From Phytophthora hibernalis (lineage: Eukaryota; Oomycota; Peronosporomycetes; Peronosporales; Peronosporaceae): a DNA stretch of 64,000 nt. This document shows, in pieces, positions 22,611 to 33,134 of this stretch. The stretch is from positions 186,001 through 250,000 of the forward strand of contig JAAKBF010000171.1 of assembly GCA_012656075.1 (NCBI GenBank), given 5' to 3'. Both the position numbers and the translations under genes were made by a program. Below the pieces are notes generated by a model that was not told where the DNA came from, did no database searches, and saw only the letters and a program-made list of their open reading frames with translations. Every line of letters starts with the position of its first letter. Within the stretch, counting starts at the first letter, position 1.

Positions 22611-23647
22611 GCAAGTCGTTGCCTGATCTCGAGGGTGGCTGCGTTCGCCAACGCCTCATTGACTCGGTCGAACGCCTGGAGTTCGTCGGTATTGAGTTCA
22701 ATCTCGATGGCTGCAGCAGCTCGCTTGGTCCGCTTTGTGCTGGCGAGTGCTACATCCAATCTTCGCTGTAGGGGCTCGACTTGTCGGGCAAAGTCGATGA
22801 TGCTTTCACGCATCCAGTTTATTGCACAAACGAACTGTTGTCGTTCGCCGGCGGTCCGAGGATACGGCAGCGATTGCAGTGAGTCGATTCGCTTCGCGTG
22901 GTGCCGTATTCCTTGGCCGTCAATCACCTTGCCACACCATTTGACTTGGGTCTGGTAGAGACTCGACTTCTTAGCGCTCAACTTCAACCCGAACTGGTTG
23001 AGGAGCGAGAAGAGCTCGCCGAGCTTTACGAGGTAGGTGTCGATGTCATCGGCGAAAAGGAGTAGATCGTCGATCCAGAGTAGGAGGTGCTCATAGAGTA
23101 AACTAGCAAAGCACGCTTCCATCGTCTTCTGGAAGTAGATTGCTGCATCGCTACAACCTTGGAGAACGCGGCGCGGCGTGAAAATCTTCTCGTCAGTCAT
23201 GTAGGATAGGAACTCTTGGCAAAGTTCTGCCAGCGGAAGTTGCCAAAAACCTTTCAAGAAATCGAAAAGTCCAAAGTGTTTCATTCCACGTGCATTCTCC
23301 ACGACTAGTGATAAAATAGGCATCACGACGGCCATCACGTCCGTCACTTCGTTTAGCGCGCGATAGTCCGTCGTTTGCCTTAGATCCATGAGGTCGGCAG
23401 ATTTCTTGACTGGCAGGACGGGGCTAGCCCATCGACTTTCTGCGTTTTCGTAAACCAGTCCTAGTTCCACCAAACGATCGTTAAATTCACGAAGAAATTG
23501 TCGAATGTGCGGTGGATATTTGCGGGGCTTACACTTGGTTGGGCGAGCCCCATCCTGCAGACGCACTTCGAGGGGAGGAACATTTGCCGGAGGATCGGCG
23601 CGTAACTCGAGGCGCCACACATCGTAGGCGTGAGCGATGACGCGCAA
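22559..23647 (-). CDS. Gypsy-2 reverse transcriptase
   Basis: Copies the element RNA to DNA. Motifs: SRWASPVLPVKKS, MDLRQTTDYRALNEVT, HFGLFDFLKGFWQLPL, FTPRRVLQGCSDAAIYFQ, and the catalytic box LLLWIDDLLLFADD. The usual Y/F before xDD is W here. The connection domain runs to about residue 340, where the frame drifts off and the RNase H begins in another phase. Confidence 0.88.
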   Translation of the reverse strand: MRVIAHAYDVWRLELRADPPANVPPLEVRLQDGARPTKCKPRKYPPHIRQFLREFNDRLVELGLVYENAESRWASPVLPVKKSADLMDLRQTTDYRALNEVTDVMAVVMPILSLVVENARGMKHFGLFDFLKGFWQLPLAELCQEFLSYMTDEKIFTPRRVLQGCSDAAIYFQKTMEACFASLLYEHLLLWIDDLLLFADDIDTYLVKLGELFSLLNQFGLKLSAKKSSLYQTQVKWCGKVIDGQGIRHHAKRIDSLQSLPYPRTAGERQQFVCAINWMRESIIDFARQVEPLQRRLDVALASTKRTKRAAAAIEIELNTDELQAFDRVNEALANAATLEIRQRLACSRTPRTLPTLSSSHR

Positions 23648-24756
23648 TTGCTCCCCTTTGTCGGGGAAAACCCATTCTCCACGGCACGGGCAATCAAATT
23701 CTCCACTGCAGCAAAAATATCTTCGTCACTGGACTCGGAGGCGCTCGTCGTTGCTGGCGAGTCATCAGCCTCGAGTTCAATGTTATCTCCACTCGTCTCG
23801 TCGTCGCCACAGTCAGCTAGCATCTCCAGCTGCCGGTCGACGTCAATGCCAAGAGAGTTGAGTAGGTCGTTGCCGACGATGAACTCGTCGTCGTCAGCAT
23901 CCACGATCAACACGTCCACCGCACCCATCGGTTGGACCGGTCCTGCAGCGGTGTGGATCAGTAGATGTAGTTTGGCCTTCTGTTCGGCCGTCACCCATGT
24001 AGAACCATAGGCTTGGTTCATCACAGGGACTTCGAGGTGTTCGGCTTTGACGCTTGGGTCCTTCGCCATCAACTGCTTCCAGTGTGAACGGCAGATGACG
24101 GTGAAGTAGGATCCACTGTCAGGGCAGTACGGCAGCTGCAGCACCCCATTCAGTGTCACCTCGCGGCCAGAAGCAGGTAGGAACTCGCTCAGTCGTTTGA
24201 GGCGAGCTCGCTTCAGTTGTCCAGCTTCACGCAGTTTCTTGCGTAGCTCCTCCTTCTCGGCTTCAGTCGCCTTCGGGCATTCACGGAGCCAGTGCATCGC
24301 TTTGCACTTCGGGCATGGACTTGGCGGCAGATTGGCCGAAGCAAGAGGCTTGGCCTTCGGATTGGTCGAAGCGCGTGGGGTATCCGGAGTAGGGCCTCGA
24401 GACGGATTTGGCTGCCACGGCTTCTTGGACTTAAAGGAGTGATCAGGTTTGCGCTTGAGCGTCTCCTTCGAATGTTCAGGCTGTCCGCGCAGCTTGGCCT
24501 TGAGGCGCTGATACTGTCGCTCGTGCTCTGTGGCTTTGTCCACGATGAGCTCAAACAGCAACCTCGGGTCCTTGTCAGCAGGCTTGTGCGTGAAACGGAC
24601 GCACCGCTTGACTTCAGATTTCAACGTGGCGGGGTGCAATGAAGCCACAAGGCGCTTGCACTTCTCGCGGACCCCTTCGTCACCAATGAAGCAGTCGGTC
24701 AGGCCTTCGGCGCGCGTGATCTTGCCGAACTCGTTGAAGTAATCGAGGACTTTCAC
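23461..24756 (-). CDS. Gypsy-2 gag C-terminus, zinc knuckle and protease
   Basis: 431-codon frame. A basic region leads to a CCHC-like knuckle (CPKCKAMHWLRECP, residues ~147-160). The aspartic protease follows: YCPDSGSYFTVI (DSG active site), then DDDEFIVGNDLLNSLGIDVD, the second half of the fold. An acidic linker ends the frame. Its 3' end overlaps the RT frame (23647-22559) by almost 190 bp in another phase. Confidence 0.8.
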   Translation of the reverse strand: MKVLDYFNEFGKITRAEGLTDCFIGDEGVREKCKRLVASLHPATLKSEVKRCVRFTHKPADKDPRLLFELIVDKATEHERQYQRLKAKLRGQPEHSKETLKRKPDHSFKSKKPWQPNPSRGPTPDTPRASTNPKAKPLASANLPPSPCPKCKAMHWLRECPKATEAEKEELRKKLREAGQLKRARLKRLSEFLPASGREVTLNGVLQLPYCPDSGSYFTVICRSHWKQLMAKDPSVKAEHLEVPVMNQAYGSTWVTAEQKAKLHLLIHTAAGPVQPMGAVDVLIVDADDDEFIVGNDLLNSLGIDVDRQLEMLADCGDDETSGDNIELEADDSPATTSASESSDEDIFAAVENLIARAVENGFSPTKGSNCASSLTPTMCGASSYAPILRQMFLPSKCVCRMGLAQPSVSPANIHRTFDNFFVNLTIVWWN

Positions 24757-25147
24757 TCTCGGTCATGTTGAGGCGCAGCTTGCCCTTGAAGAGCGCCTTG
24801 ATGTCGGGCAAGGTCTTGTTCTTCACGCTCGAGATGATGTGCTCGATCTCGGCTATCAGAACGCCTTCAGTAACGTCGACAGACGCCATGTTCAGACGCA
24901 GCTCGCAGAAGGTGTCGAGCAGGTCGGCGTTGAACGACTCGGAGATCGGCGTGAGGAGAGCGTCGTAATTCTCGCCGGACACTTGGCAGCGGGCGCGTAG
25001 CTCGGCTTCGTATTCGCGGCGTTCAATCTTCCACTTTGCCAGGGCCTCGTGGGAGATGCTGGTAATCTTGGGAGACAGCGTCGGCGTGAACAGTGGGACT
25101 GTCGCCGTACGCGTCTCATCTGGGTCAGGGGTAGGAGCGCGCACCAT
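24680..25147 (-). CDS. Gypsy-2 gag, N-terminal part
   Basis: 155-codon frame starting MVRAPTPDPDETRT. Contains the helical capsid-like text typical of Gypsy gag but no single diagnostic motif. The protein runs into the next frame (24756-23461) by a frame change near 24750-24770, so gag is either broken here or read with frameshifting. Confidence 0.65.
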   Translation of the reverse strand: MVRAPTPDPDETRTATVPLFTPTLSPKITSISHEALAKWKIERREYEAELRARCQVSGENYDALLTPISESFNADLLDTFCELRLNMASVDVTEGVLIAEIEHIISSVKNKTLPDIKALFKGKLRLNMTESESPRLLQRVRQDHARRRPDRLLHW

Positions 25148-25254
25148 ACTTTAGACTTGAAGTAGGTGGTCTTGATCTTCGAGTAGTCCGCGGAGGTATC
25201 AGGAGGTGGACTGCGACTGCGACGCTCAGCGGTTGATTCTACTAAAGAATTCTT

Positions 25255-25695
25255 TGTAGTGTTTCCCGTGGCGGAAGATCCAAAGGTTTAACACACGGCA
25301 ATGCGGGAGCTTACCCCGCACGGAACGATGAGCCTAGTGTATTGATGGATGGATGGAAAGATGAAGAGTGAGGTCCGGGTCTGATGGTAACAAGCCCGTC
25401 GCTCAGGGTCTTCTCGATCAACCGTGTCCAGGAGCGTCCTCCTGGGTTGATTCGAGAGAGACGGTTGTCTGGGGCAAGGACAACATGAAACGACAATATG
25501 TAGGTAGACATACAAAGTTCCTAATGCATTCCAGGTCAGGCACTGACAGCCAGACCTGGAGGACATGCAAACCCATTGTCGCCAGCTGGGAGCCGTACGA
25601 CACATCCGGGTCATCTGTGATGTAAGCTGTGATAGCTGGTGTACTTCAAGGTCTCGCTGTGGTGATCCAGGCTGTTATACCCGGCATCCACTACA
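25255..25695 (-). repeat. Gypsy-2 5' LTR
   Basis: 441-bp copy of 19491-19929; the extra 2 bp are a GA near 25457. Transcription of the minus-strand element should start here. Confidence 0.93.
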
Positions 25696-25886
25696 CCACT
25701 GAATCAATCCTATTCAACAATTATATTCTGCATTCGTAAAAATCTACAAACATTGAAAGTACTACTTAAATTCTGGTCTGCTGGCTGAGACCTAAAATAG
25801 CGAGACTGGAAATGGTTTCCTGGGCTGAGTGTTTAGTTATCTTGGACGTCAACGGTGCATTAGTTGTGCATTGACGGACGATTGCT

Positions 25887-27535
25887 ATGGGGTTTGAAAG
25901 GAGCGATGAAATGCCGCGAGGAATGGACAGCGTCTACGACTGGGTAGATCGGTTCAGATTCTCAAGGCCGACGAAAAATACAGCAAGGGATTTCTGTGAT
26001 GCTGGTACTTTCAAAGATGGTCTAATGGCGTCTACGTATGTGCTAACTGTTGATCTAGTATTGCTCGCTGAAATTCTGGCGCAGTTGGTGCCTGCTTGGG
26101 TGCAACTCCACAATTACCCTTCCACTCATCGATTCCAGCAAAAGCTGAGCAATTGGGAAACACTAAACCGTAAGCATCTACTACTATGAAGTGTTGAGAT
26201 TAGACGAAACGGAGGGGTTAACCAAGTTTTGCGACTATTTTATGAGCAGGCAAAGTTCTTACAAGACTGAAGTGTGGAATTTCTCAAAGCACCAAGAAGA
26301 CCTGGCCAGTGCTGTTCCTGGGGCCATTGAACTGCTTCTCATCCAAGTCAAGAAAGCTGTACGTTGAGGAACTTGTACTTTACCTTGTCAACTGGTGTAA
26401 CTGATGTACAACATTTTTCCGCTGTCTAAAGACTTCCAATAGTCCATTCTTGCAGGCCAAGCACGCTTTCGCATCCATGAAAGATGTTGAAAGTACATCA
26501 CCACGATCTCGATCTTCATCTTCTACGTGCTCACCACAATCTACGCCCTCTCCAGAGAAGCAGAAACAACAACCAAGACTACATTCGAGAACCGGTTCAC
26601 TACGCCGGGACTCGCATCAGGAAGATTCCATCACAACGTCATTTTCCAAGCTTCTTGAGTCGATGTCAGATACAACCGACGAATTTGATGATGCCGTGAA
26701 AACTATTCACCCGAAATCAAGAAACCGAGCTAACACTGCACCAATCTTTCCACTGAAATCACAGACACAAGCTCTTACAACCCGCCCACTCACTCCAAAT
26801 TACGCGAAACCAACGCTATCGAACAAGGGGTGTCTCGACCAAAGAGTGCAGATACAAAATCACGAGTGCCTAAAGCATCTCCGATTGTATTCGCGCTGAA
26901 AACTGATCAAGTGTCAAAAGCAAGCCCTGCACCAACGCCTGAACAGAGTCCGAAAGCTACCGGTAGTAAGCAGCACCGTCCGACACGAACGAATTTCAAG
27001 AAGGCTCTTTCGTGTATTTCCAGTCATCAGAAGCACTTCCAGCAGCATTTTTGTTTGGTGATCCTGAAGATCAAGCTCAAGTTGCTCGTGTTACCCAGAC
27101 ACTACCGTCAGGTGAATGCACGTTGCAGCTCAACAGACGTGTGCCATCACGCGATTCTCATCAAAACAGCCCCAACAATAAGACAAGGTGCTACTTCGCG
27201 ACGCCACACTTAATCGACTGTTGCAGTACACTGCTGCACACCATCTCAAACGTCACATTCGATCACCAAACGAACACATGCGAGTGGCATGTACGAGACA
27301 AGAAAATGCAGTCGAAAACTCGGTCCAAGCTGATACGATCCAATGCACTACCTTCTTCTCGACACTTTTACACCGAGATCTTGAATCGAATCATGTTCAC
27401 AGCAGCTAATCTTACAGCACCAATCAGCCAGACAGCAGAAAGTGTAACCCCGGTGGTGTGTCTTCCGTGTCCTCGCTTTGCCGAAACGTTTCGCGTTCCT
27501 GTTCAACCAACAGTGTTTCCAAAGTGCGCGTAGAT
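25887..27535 (+). CDS. SPEF1/CLAMP-type calponin-homology protein, flagellar or microtubule-linked, frameshifted
   Basis: The N-terminus matches the CH domain of sperm flagellar protein 1, a microtubule-binding protein of axonemes, which fits zoospore flagella. Exon 1 25887-26004 (MGFERSDEMPRG ... SRPTKNTARDFCDA), 54-bp GT-AG intron, exon 2 from 26059 (VLLAEILAQLVPAWVQLHNY, QQKLSNWETLNRK). A frame change near 26180 leads to LDETEGLTKFCDYF and AVPGAIELLLIQVKKA, a family signature, then an intron 26361-26455 and a Ser-rich tail. Further single-base changes are needed near 26828 (a GGGG run) and 27005. The last ~170 codons (FQSSEALPAAFLFGDPEDQ to 27533) are unknown to me. The gene sits only ~190 bp from the Gypsy-2 LTR. 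Confidence 0.6.
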
Positions 27536-27734
27536 CTCGTTTTTGAGCTTCCTGACCGATTTCCTCGCCGACGCCAGGTTCCGCAATGTAAGATGTGAAG
27601 GAGAACGAATGCATTGAATGCATTGAAAACACTCACTTTAAATGCAAAGAAAAAGTACTGCTTGCTTACAATGTTTGGTTCACAAACCCGACTACGAAGG
27701 TGTTGCCACCAACGTGTTGGTACTACTGCCGCTT

Positions 27735-29416
27735 TCAGATATTTCCCGCATGCGTGGTGGAGTTTGAAGAAGTTGAGTTGGTGAACTCAGTCCCACAGAC
27801 ACTTAGGATACTGCTGGCGAATGCACTGACTCCTGCGGCCTGAAGTTCCTTTTCACCTTCGACCAAAACCATCGCCAGTCCAGCATCCAGGTGCCGGTCA
27901 ATATGGCAGTGAATGATCCAGACACCAGGGTTGTCTGCAGTGAAGCGCAGCACAACATATCCGTGGTTGATGCACGCGCCGCTGTCATCGGTACCGCATG
28001 GAGGAACCGTGTACACGTCACGCTTTATGGCCCCGGAGAGCTTCAGGTTCAAGTTGCCGGCTTGAATATCGGAGAGTGACGCCGCACTGCTTCCAACAAC
28101 CCACGGTGCGTGAGTGTGCATGTGGAACGGGTGTTGCTCGTTCATGTCGTTGACCAGCACCACCTCAATGTGCTTGCAGTACTCGATTTTGCGTGCAAGG
28201 GCTGTGGCTAGTAGCTCCTCCGTTTTCAAATCGGAAGCAATCGTGAAGAGCGGTGGTTCCTCAGGGGCGGTAAAGTGAAGATAGTCGGCGCCATCAATGG
28301 AAAAGTATCCGAGTCCAGGCGGAAGTCGAACTCGAGAACGGCTCTGTCCGAAGGCACCGTTGGCAGAACAGAAATCTCGAGTGGAGTGAAGTCGAACTCG
28401 TTGATAGTCGTTGTCTCTGTCCAGTCTGCAGAGGTCGGTTCAGCTTCATCATCGTCTTCGTAGTAGACGATGGCAAAACCCTCGTAGTTGAAGCCTTCCC
28501 CGGCGACGGCAGCAGTGGCAGCAGTCCACGGGAGTCCGTTCAAGCGACCCAAAACGAACCGATTGCGCTACTCGACGCGGGTTTGGCCTCCACGATGATA
28601 TCATAGCGTTGTCCAGCGTTGATTCGGATCGTTGTGATTTCTTCCGAAGGCTCGAGATATTCACCGTCCGCTGCAACGACCGAGAACTCGTGACCATCGA
28701 TACTGAAGTCGAACGGAGCAAGCGCGCCCATGTTGATAAGTCGCAGGCGATACTTGTTGCCAGCTTCAAACTTGAACCGAGAAAGAGGCTGGTCCGTGTT
28801 GCACTCTGTGTAGCCGTGAGATGCCGCGGCCGTGCAGTTGTATCGCCCAAGACGGTTAATCGTGACGCTGTCCCACATCGGCACAATTCCGGGCAACGCG
28901 TGGTACAGATCCGAAATCTGGAGGGTATATTCCTCAGCTATGTCTTGCTCCCAAGGTTGCTGTTGATCCGCTGGAGCGTGAACGATCAACGGCCCTCGTA
29001 GAATGCGTATTGAGTACCATGGTGACTGTGTCACCAAAAGGTTCCAGCCCTTTCGGGTGTGAAGGTGTAGATAGCGGAGCCACCCGGGGCGATTCCACAT
29101 TGAGTGATGTCCGAGGTGCCATCCATTTCTTGAGTACCGAGTTGTTGCAGCCCGTGCCAGTGTAGACAGGTAGGTTCATCCAATCCAATTCATTGGTAAC
29201 CGTGAGTTGAACGGTTTGGCCCAGCTCGACCTCGATAAGCGCGAGGCTGGCGGAATCGTTGTTGATGCCGTAGGAAGTCAAGTAGACGCCGTCGCAGGAC
29301 GCTGAGATGTACGTCACGCGCCAGTCGTAGGTGACGGTGGAGTTGTCGGCCGAAGAGCAGCTTGAGAGTAGCGAAAGACTCAGCAGAGCAGTCACGAAGA
29401 AGTGAACGATACCCAT
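27735..29416 (-). pseudogene. Laccase (multicopper oxidase) 1, broken
   Basis: Secreted copper oxidase in original form: start MGIVHFFVTALLSLSLL gives a signal peptide, and the three cupredoxin domains can be followed. First copper motif CLHWHGLQQLGT, the expected FWWHSHHGTQ with a TGG to TGA stop, then RGPLIVHAP, RLRLINMGAL, and at the end HPFHMHTHAPWVVG and GVWIIHCHIDRH, which hold type 1 and type 3 copper ligands. Frame changes are needed near 29180, 29015, 28545 and 28245. The nonsense change and 2-bp deletion argue for a real pseudogene. It lies head-to-head with a second laccase at 31945. Confidence 0.85.
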
Positions 29417-31944
29417 GGCGAAGATGGCAAAGGTGGTCGTGTACTGGAAGTAGCTGACAAGGCCAGTATTGGTGGAAGAGTGCAAATTGCAGAATGACTA
29501 GTGAGACCGTAGTTTCCACGACTTCACATCAAGCGCTTGCTTTCAACAAGATCTTCGCAGGCCCGTCGAGCTAGTTCATCTAGCAACAGATTTTTTGAAG
29601 CTACATCTCTCATTCTATCAGGTCCTACACTCCTATGGCTGCGAATCGCAGTGCTAGACCACACTAAAATTTCCACCTCTTGAGGCACCAGTTACCTGTA
29701 GACTGTCTGCACATGCCAACCGCGACGGGTACACTTCAGCGACGAAAAGTCAAGAACAAAACATCATTCTGCTCGAATCAACCTTCGATCGAGTGAAGTG
29801 AAATCCGGGCGCTCGGTGGCTAATGTCTTTCTCCCCAGGAAAAATCAACACTTTCCAATAAAAGTTGCTTAAGATTTGTTCGCGAGTGTAGTATTTACAT
29901 GGACGCCGTTGAACTCGTTACCTATGGGTTGATTGCAGTTCGCAAGTCCTGCGTGGTCCTTCCGACGGAGACCGTCATATTCTCTGAGCAGATAGCAATC
30001 TCCAACCAGACAGCAAAGCCATGTGAAGTATTCGGACGCAGCAAGCGGTGCGCAATGAAGTGCAGCAAAGAGAAGCGCAGTAAAGGGATACTCCGGTTTC
30101 CTGAGAAGGCAGAGTACAGAACCAGTGAAAAGCTCAGACGACTAACGATACAACAAGCCGAACAGACAAGAACACCTGGACGAAGTTAGCATCTGCTGCT
30201 CGTCGAAGAAACCTAGATAGCGCGAGTTCATTTAGGAAGTGCAGGTACAGACAGAACAGCGAGCAGCATCGATGGTCCAGCGACCAGCTCGTAGCTGTTG
30301 CACCTGTGCCGCTGACGACGACGGCGATGGCTGCACAACGAAGGTTGAAGTGAGCGAATTTCACAAAGGTAACGATCGGTCGAGAGCGGCGATGGTTCAC
30401 CCACTGCAATCTAGAACATGAAGTTCAATGTTTTGGTGTAAACAAGACTTGGCTGTAATGACGCCCTGTGTGTTTTGCTGTTTTGCTGTGCGGAAACTTT
30501 CCATGCTGGGATCATCAGGCTGAAGTTCAGCATGACAAGGCAAGTCTCCGTTGCGAAAGCTGAGGAGCACAATGCTAGGCAGAACGGTAAGGTCTCCTTC
30601 GTGAACCTTGGGCGTTGCTGGTGGTTGCACGTGGCGACCACGGCATATATGCTACGGGCATCTGGGCGGCGTGGACCACCAACGTTTTGTGGATCACAAG
30701 CACGTTGGTGGTCCAAATTGTGATATCCCGGTGAACTCAGCATTGCCTCGCACTGTAGAGTCTACAGTAGACAGCGGGCGGATGGATTTCGGTCGAAATG
30801 CAATAATTGAGGGTGGGCTATGGACCACCCTCCGCTTCCATAATATTTTAGGAAGCACTGATCACGCAGTGCGACATCGCGCTCAACAGGACGGTCACCT
30901 TGGTAACACTTAGTGACCACGGCGTGACGTGGCTCACCAACCCGCTTGTGATATCCCCGGCGATACTGGCAGTGCCTCACTCACACTGCAAACGGCGGGA
31001 CGCATATTGGATTTCGTGCTCTTGAAATTATGTGTCATGTACTGATATTAAATATATGGAGCGAACAAGACCGTTCTATGTGCATGTTGCAAAAATGCCC
31101 TGTCTTGCTCATGTGACTCACCGACTCAGTCGATTCTATGTATAAATGACCGATTCTTTTATGCGAGCGTTCAGCGAGCGCTGTCTTGAAGAAGGCAGAT
31201 ACAACAGATCAGACATACAGCCAAGATGTATACTGGAGTACAGTGTATCTACCCGTGCCCGATAGCAACGAGGGGTAAAAAGTGGAGCTGCAGTGCACAG
31301 TTTTCGGCAACTCTATGAATAGCAGCAGATTGGCACGAATTTCTTGATGTTTACTAGATTCTACGTCGAGACCCAACAGTCGCAACTGTTTGTTCATGCA
31401 GCTTGTCCGTGATTTTCGTCGACATGAGCAGAAGGAGGTGCGCACATTCGTCAAAAACGAACGATGGTTAGAAATGGATTTTAGTGACCAGAGCAATTAT
31501 GTATCGGATACCACCAGATCACTATGTTGCTGTCCGTGCTGTACGCATGTAAGATAATGGATTGAATTTTGAGGGTCTTGGCGTCACATTTCACTATGAG
31601 ACTTTGTGGACTGGTGTGAGCCTGTGGAAGCACTCGAGGAATTTTACGGCAGCACTTTTAATTAGGAAGTCACTATTATCCTCGTTGGCTACAGCTACGT
31701 GTATCATGTGGGTGGAATCACATCACAACCCAGACAAATGGTGAGCCTGTTCACTGGAATTTTAGGTTTCGACAGGCATCAGCGTTCTAACAGCTAAATG
31801 CTTCCACATCTTTGCTGGCTGGTTGGCATAGAGCAGGCGACAACAGCTTACTCAATATTCATTTTTCCCTGGAGTACTCAGGACACTACCCCAACAGTCA
31901 ACCAACAATCAACTACTACAACCAGACCCAGCGCCTTCCAAACC
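29417..31944. other. Intergenic region between two divergent laccase genes
   Basis: 2.5 kb without a recognisable gene. Open frames of 60-110 codons occur on both strands, none with a known domain. It contains an exact 14-bp inverted repeat (30672-30715) and two weakly similar stretches ending in GTGATATCCC (near 30719 and 30947). Confidence 0.5.
30672..30715. repeat. Perfect 14-bp hairpin in the laccase spacer
   Basis: TGGACCACCAACGT at 30672-30685 and its exact reverse complement at 30702-30715, loop 16 nt. A second, shorter GGGTGG/CCACCC pair lies near 30811-30832. Confidence 0.8.
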
Positions 31945-32617
31945 ATGGGCCGCAGTTATCTCACCACTCTTCTGACTACCTTCGTCACGCTTCAGCTTTC
32001 GTTCGGCAGAGCGGATGTCGTCACGTACGACTGACTCTTAACTTGTCGGCTTTCGACGGTGTGCTGCTCAAACGCTGGGTGTGAATGACAAACCATGCAA
32101 CGAAGCCGTCATCAAGGTGGAACTTGGACAAGAAGTTGAAGTGCGCGTTACCAACGAGCTGTACGAATCTACCTGTCTTCACTGGTACGGTATGAAGCAG
32201 CTCGGCACCCAACAGTCTCCGGTTTTACGCAGTGCTTCATCGAGCCCAACACCACTGCGGTGTACCTCTTCACACCCGACAAGGCTGGCACATTCTGGTG
32301 GCACAGCCACCACAAGACTCAGTACGCCTTCGGTCTTCGGGGCCCTCTCATCGTACATGCCCCTAAAACGACCTACGCGAGTGTGAGAAGGAGATTGATG
32401 AAGAGTACATCGTCCAGCTCGTGGATATATATCACGCACCGCCAACATTTGGACCGGCACTTTGGGATATCATTGCGATCAATAACCTCAGACGATTCAG
32501 CTGCACTGCAGCGGCTCTCAACAATCTCACAGAGTGCTATTCCGATCAACCACTATCAAACTTCTACTTCCAAGGAGGCTACAAGTACTTACTTCGTCTA
32601 ATCAACGTGGCAGCGAT
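31945..32617 (+). pseudogene. Laccase 2, truncated by a hAT transposon
   Basis: Starts MGRSYLTTLLTTFVTLQLSF (signal peptide) then VVTYD and a TGA where the paralogue has Trp. Further pieces lie in different frames: LSAFDGVLL, IKVELGQEVEVRVTNEL, CLHWYGMKQLGT (second His of HWHG is Tyr), FTPDKAGTFWWHSHHKTQYA, RGPLIVHAP, and KYLLRLINVAAI. The reading ends at 32617, directly at the CAGGGCACCC end of a hAT element; the rest of the gene is missing. Paralogue of 27735-29416. Confidence 0.85.
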
Positions 32618-33010
32618 CAGGGCACCCGAGAATGCAATACTAAGATTAATACTTCACAGCCAAGAGCAGAAATTAATCATTCAATTATTACCATTATTCC
32701 TGACAATTAGAGTGCGCACCTCATCGACAGTGTTCACGTCCCACAGGTCGCGATTATACTGGAGACTCATGAGCATCTCGAGCTTGGTGGGGAGAGACTC
32801 TTTCGAAGGTCCGTCAGCACTAACTTAGCTGCCGAAAAGTAGCGTTCGCACTCGTTAGACGTCGGTGGGACGTACCCAACGTCCACGTAATGCGAGCGCT
32901 TCACTGCCTTGCGCTTCTTGAACGCCGCCTTGACTATTGAGCTGACCCCGCGCCTCTTGTTGGCGCCGTTTCGACGCTAACCGTGTTGGCCATTGGCAGG
33001 TCGTGAGACT
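32618..33010 (-). mobile_element. hAT transposon 3' end with transposase dimerisation domain
   Basis: Minus-strand reading from about 32950: FKKRKAVKRSHYVDVGYVPP, TSNECERYFSAAKLVLTDLR, then after one frame change KLEMLMSLQYNRDLW and a stop near 32690. This is the conserved C-terminal hAT dimerisation region (S-ER-FS, L-LN/LQYNRDLW). The element end at 32618 starts CAGGGCACCCGAGAATGC, in line with hAT terminal inverted repeats (CAGGG). The matching other end was not found, so only a fragment remains. Confidence 0.8.
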
Positions 33011-33134
33011 TGGGAAACTTGGGGGGTTGTTTTCGAGTGCTGCGAACGATGTGAGAACGGAAGTGAGCTACGATAACTACACGCTCTACTCAAAACTTGA
33101 CCTGGCGACCTTGTTGCAGTCTGCGATGAAGCAG

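Larger units (their letters stand above)
19491..25695 (-). mobile_element. Gypsy-2: young Ty3/Gypsy retrotransposon with C-terminal chromodomain
   Basis: A 6.2-kb element on the minus strand bounded by two ~440-bp LTRs that begin TGTAGTG and end CACTACA. The LTRs differ by about six substitutions and one 2-bp indel, so insertion is recent. Flanks CCCCT (left) and CCACT (right) could be a 5-bp target duplication with one change. Domains in order: gag, CCHC nucleocapsid and protease, RT, RNase H, integrase, chromodomain. A few frame changes exist, so this copy may already be defective. Confidence 0.9.
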
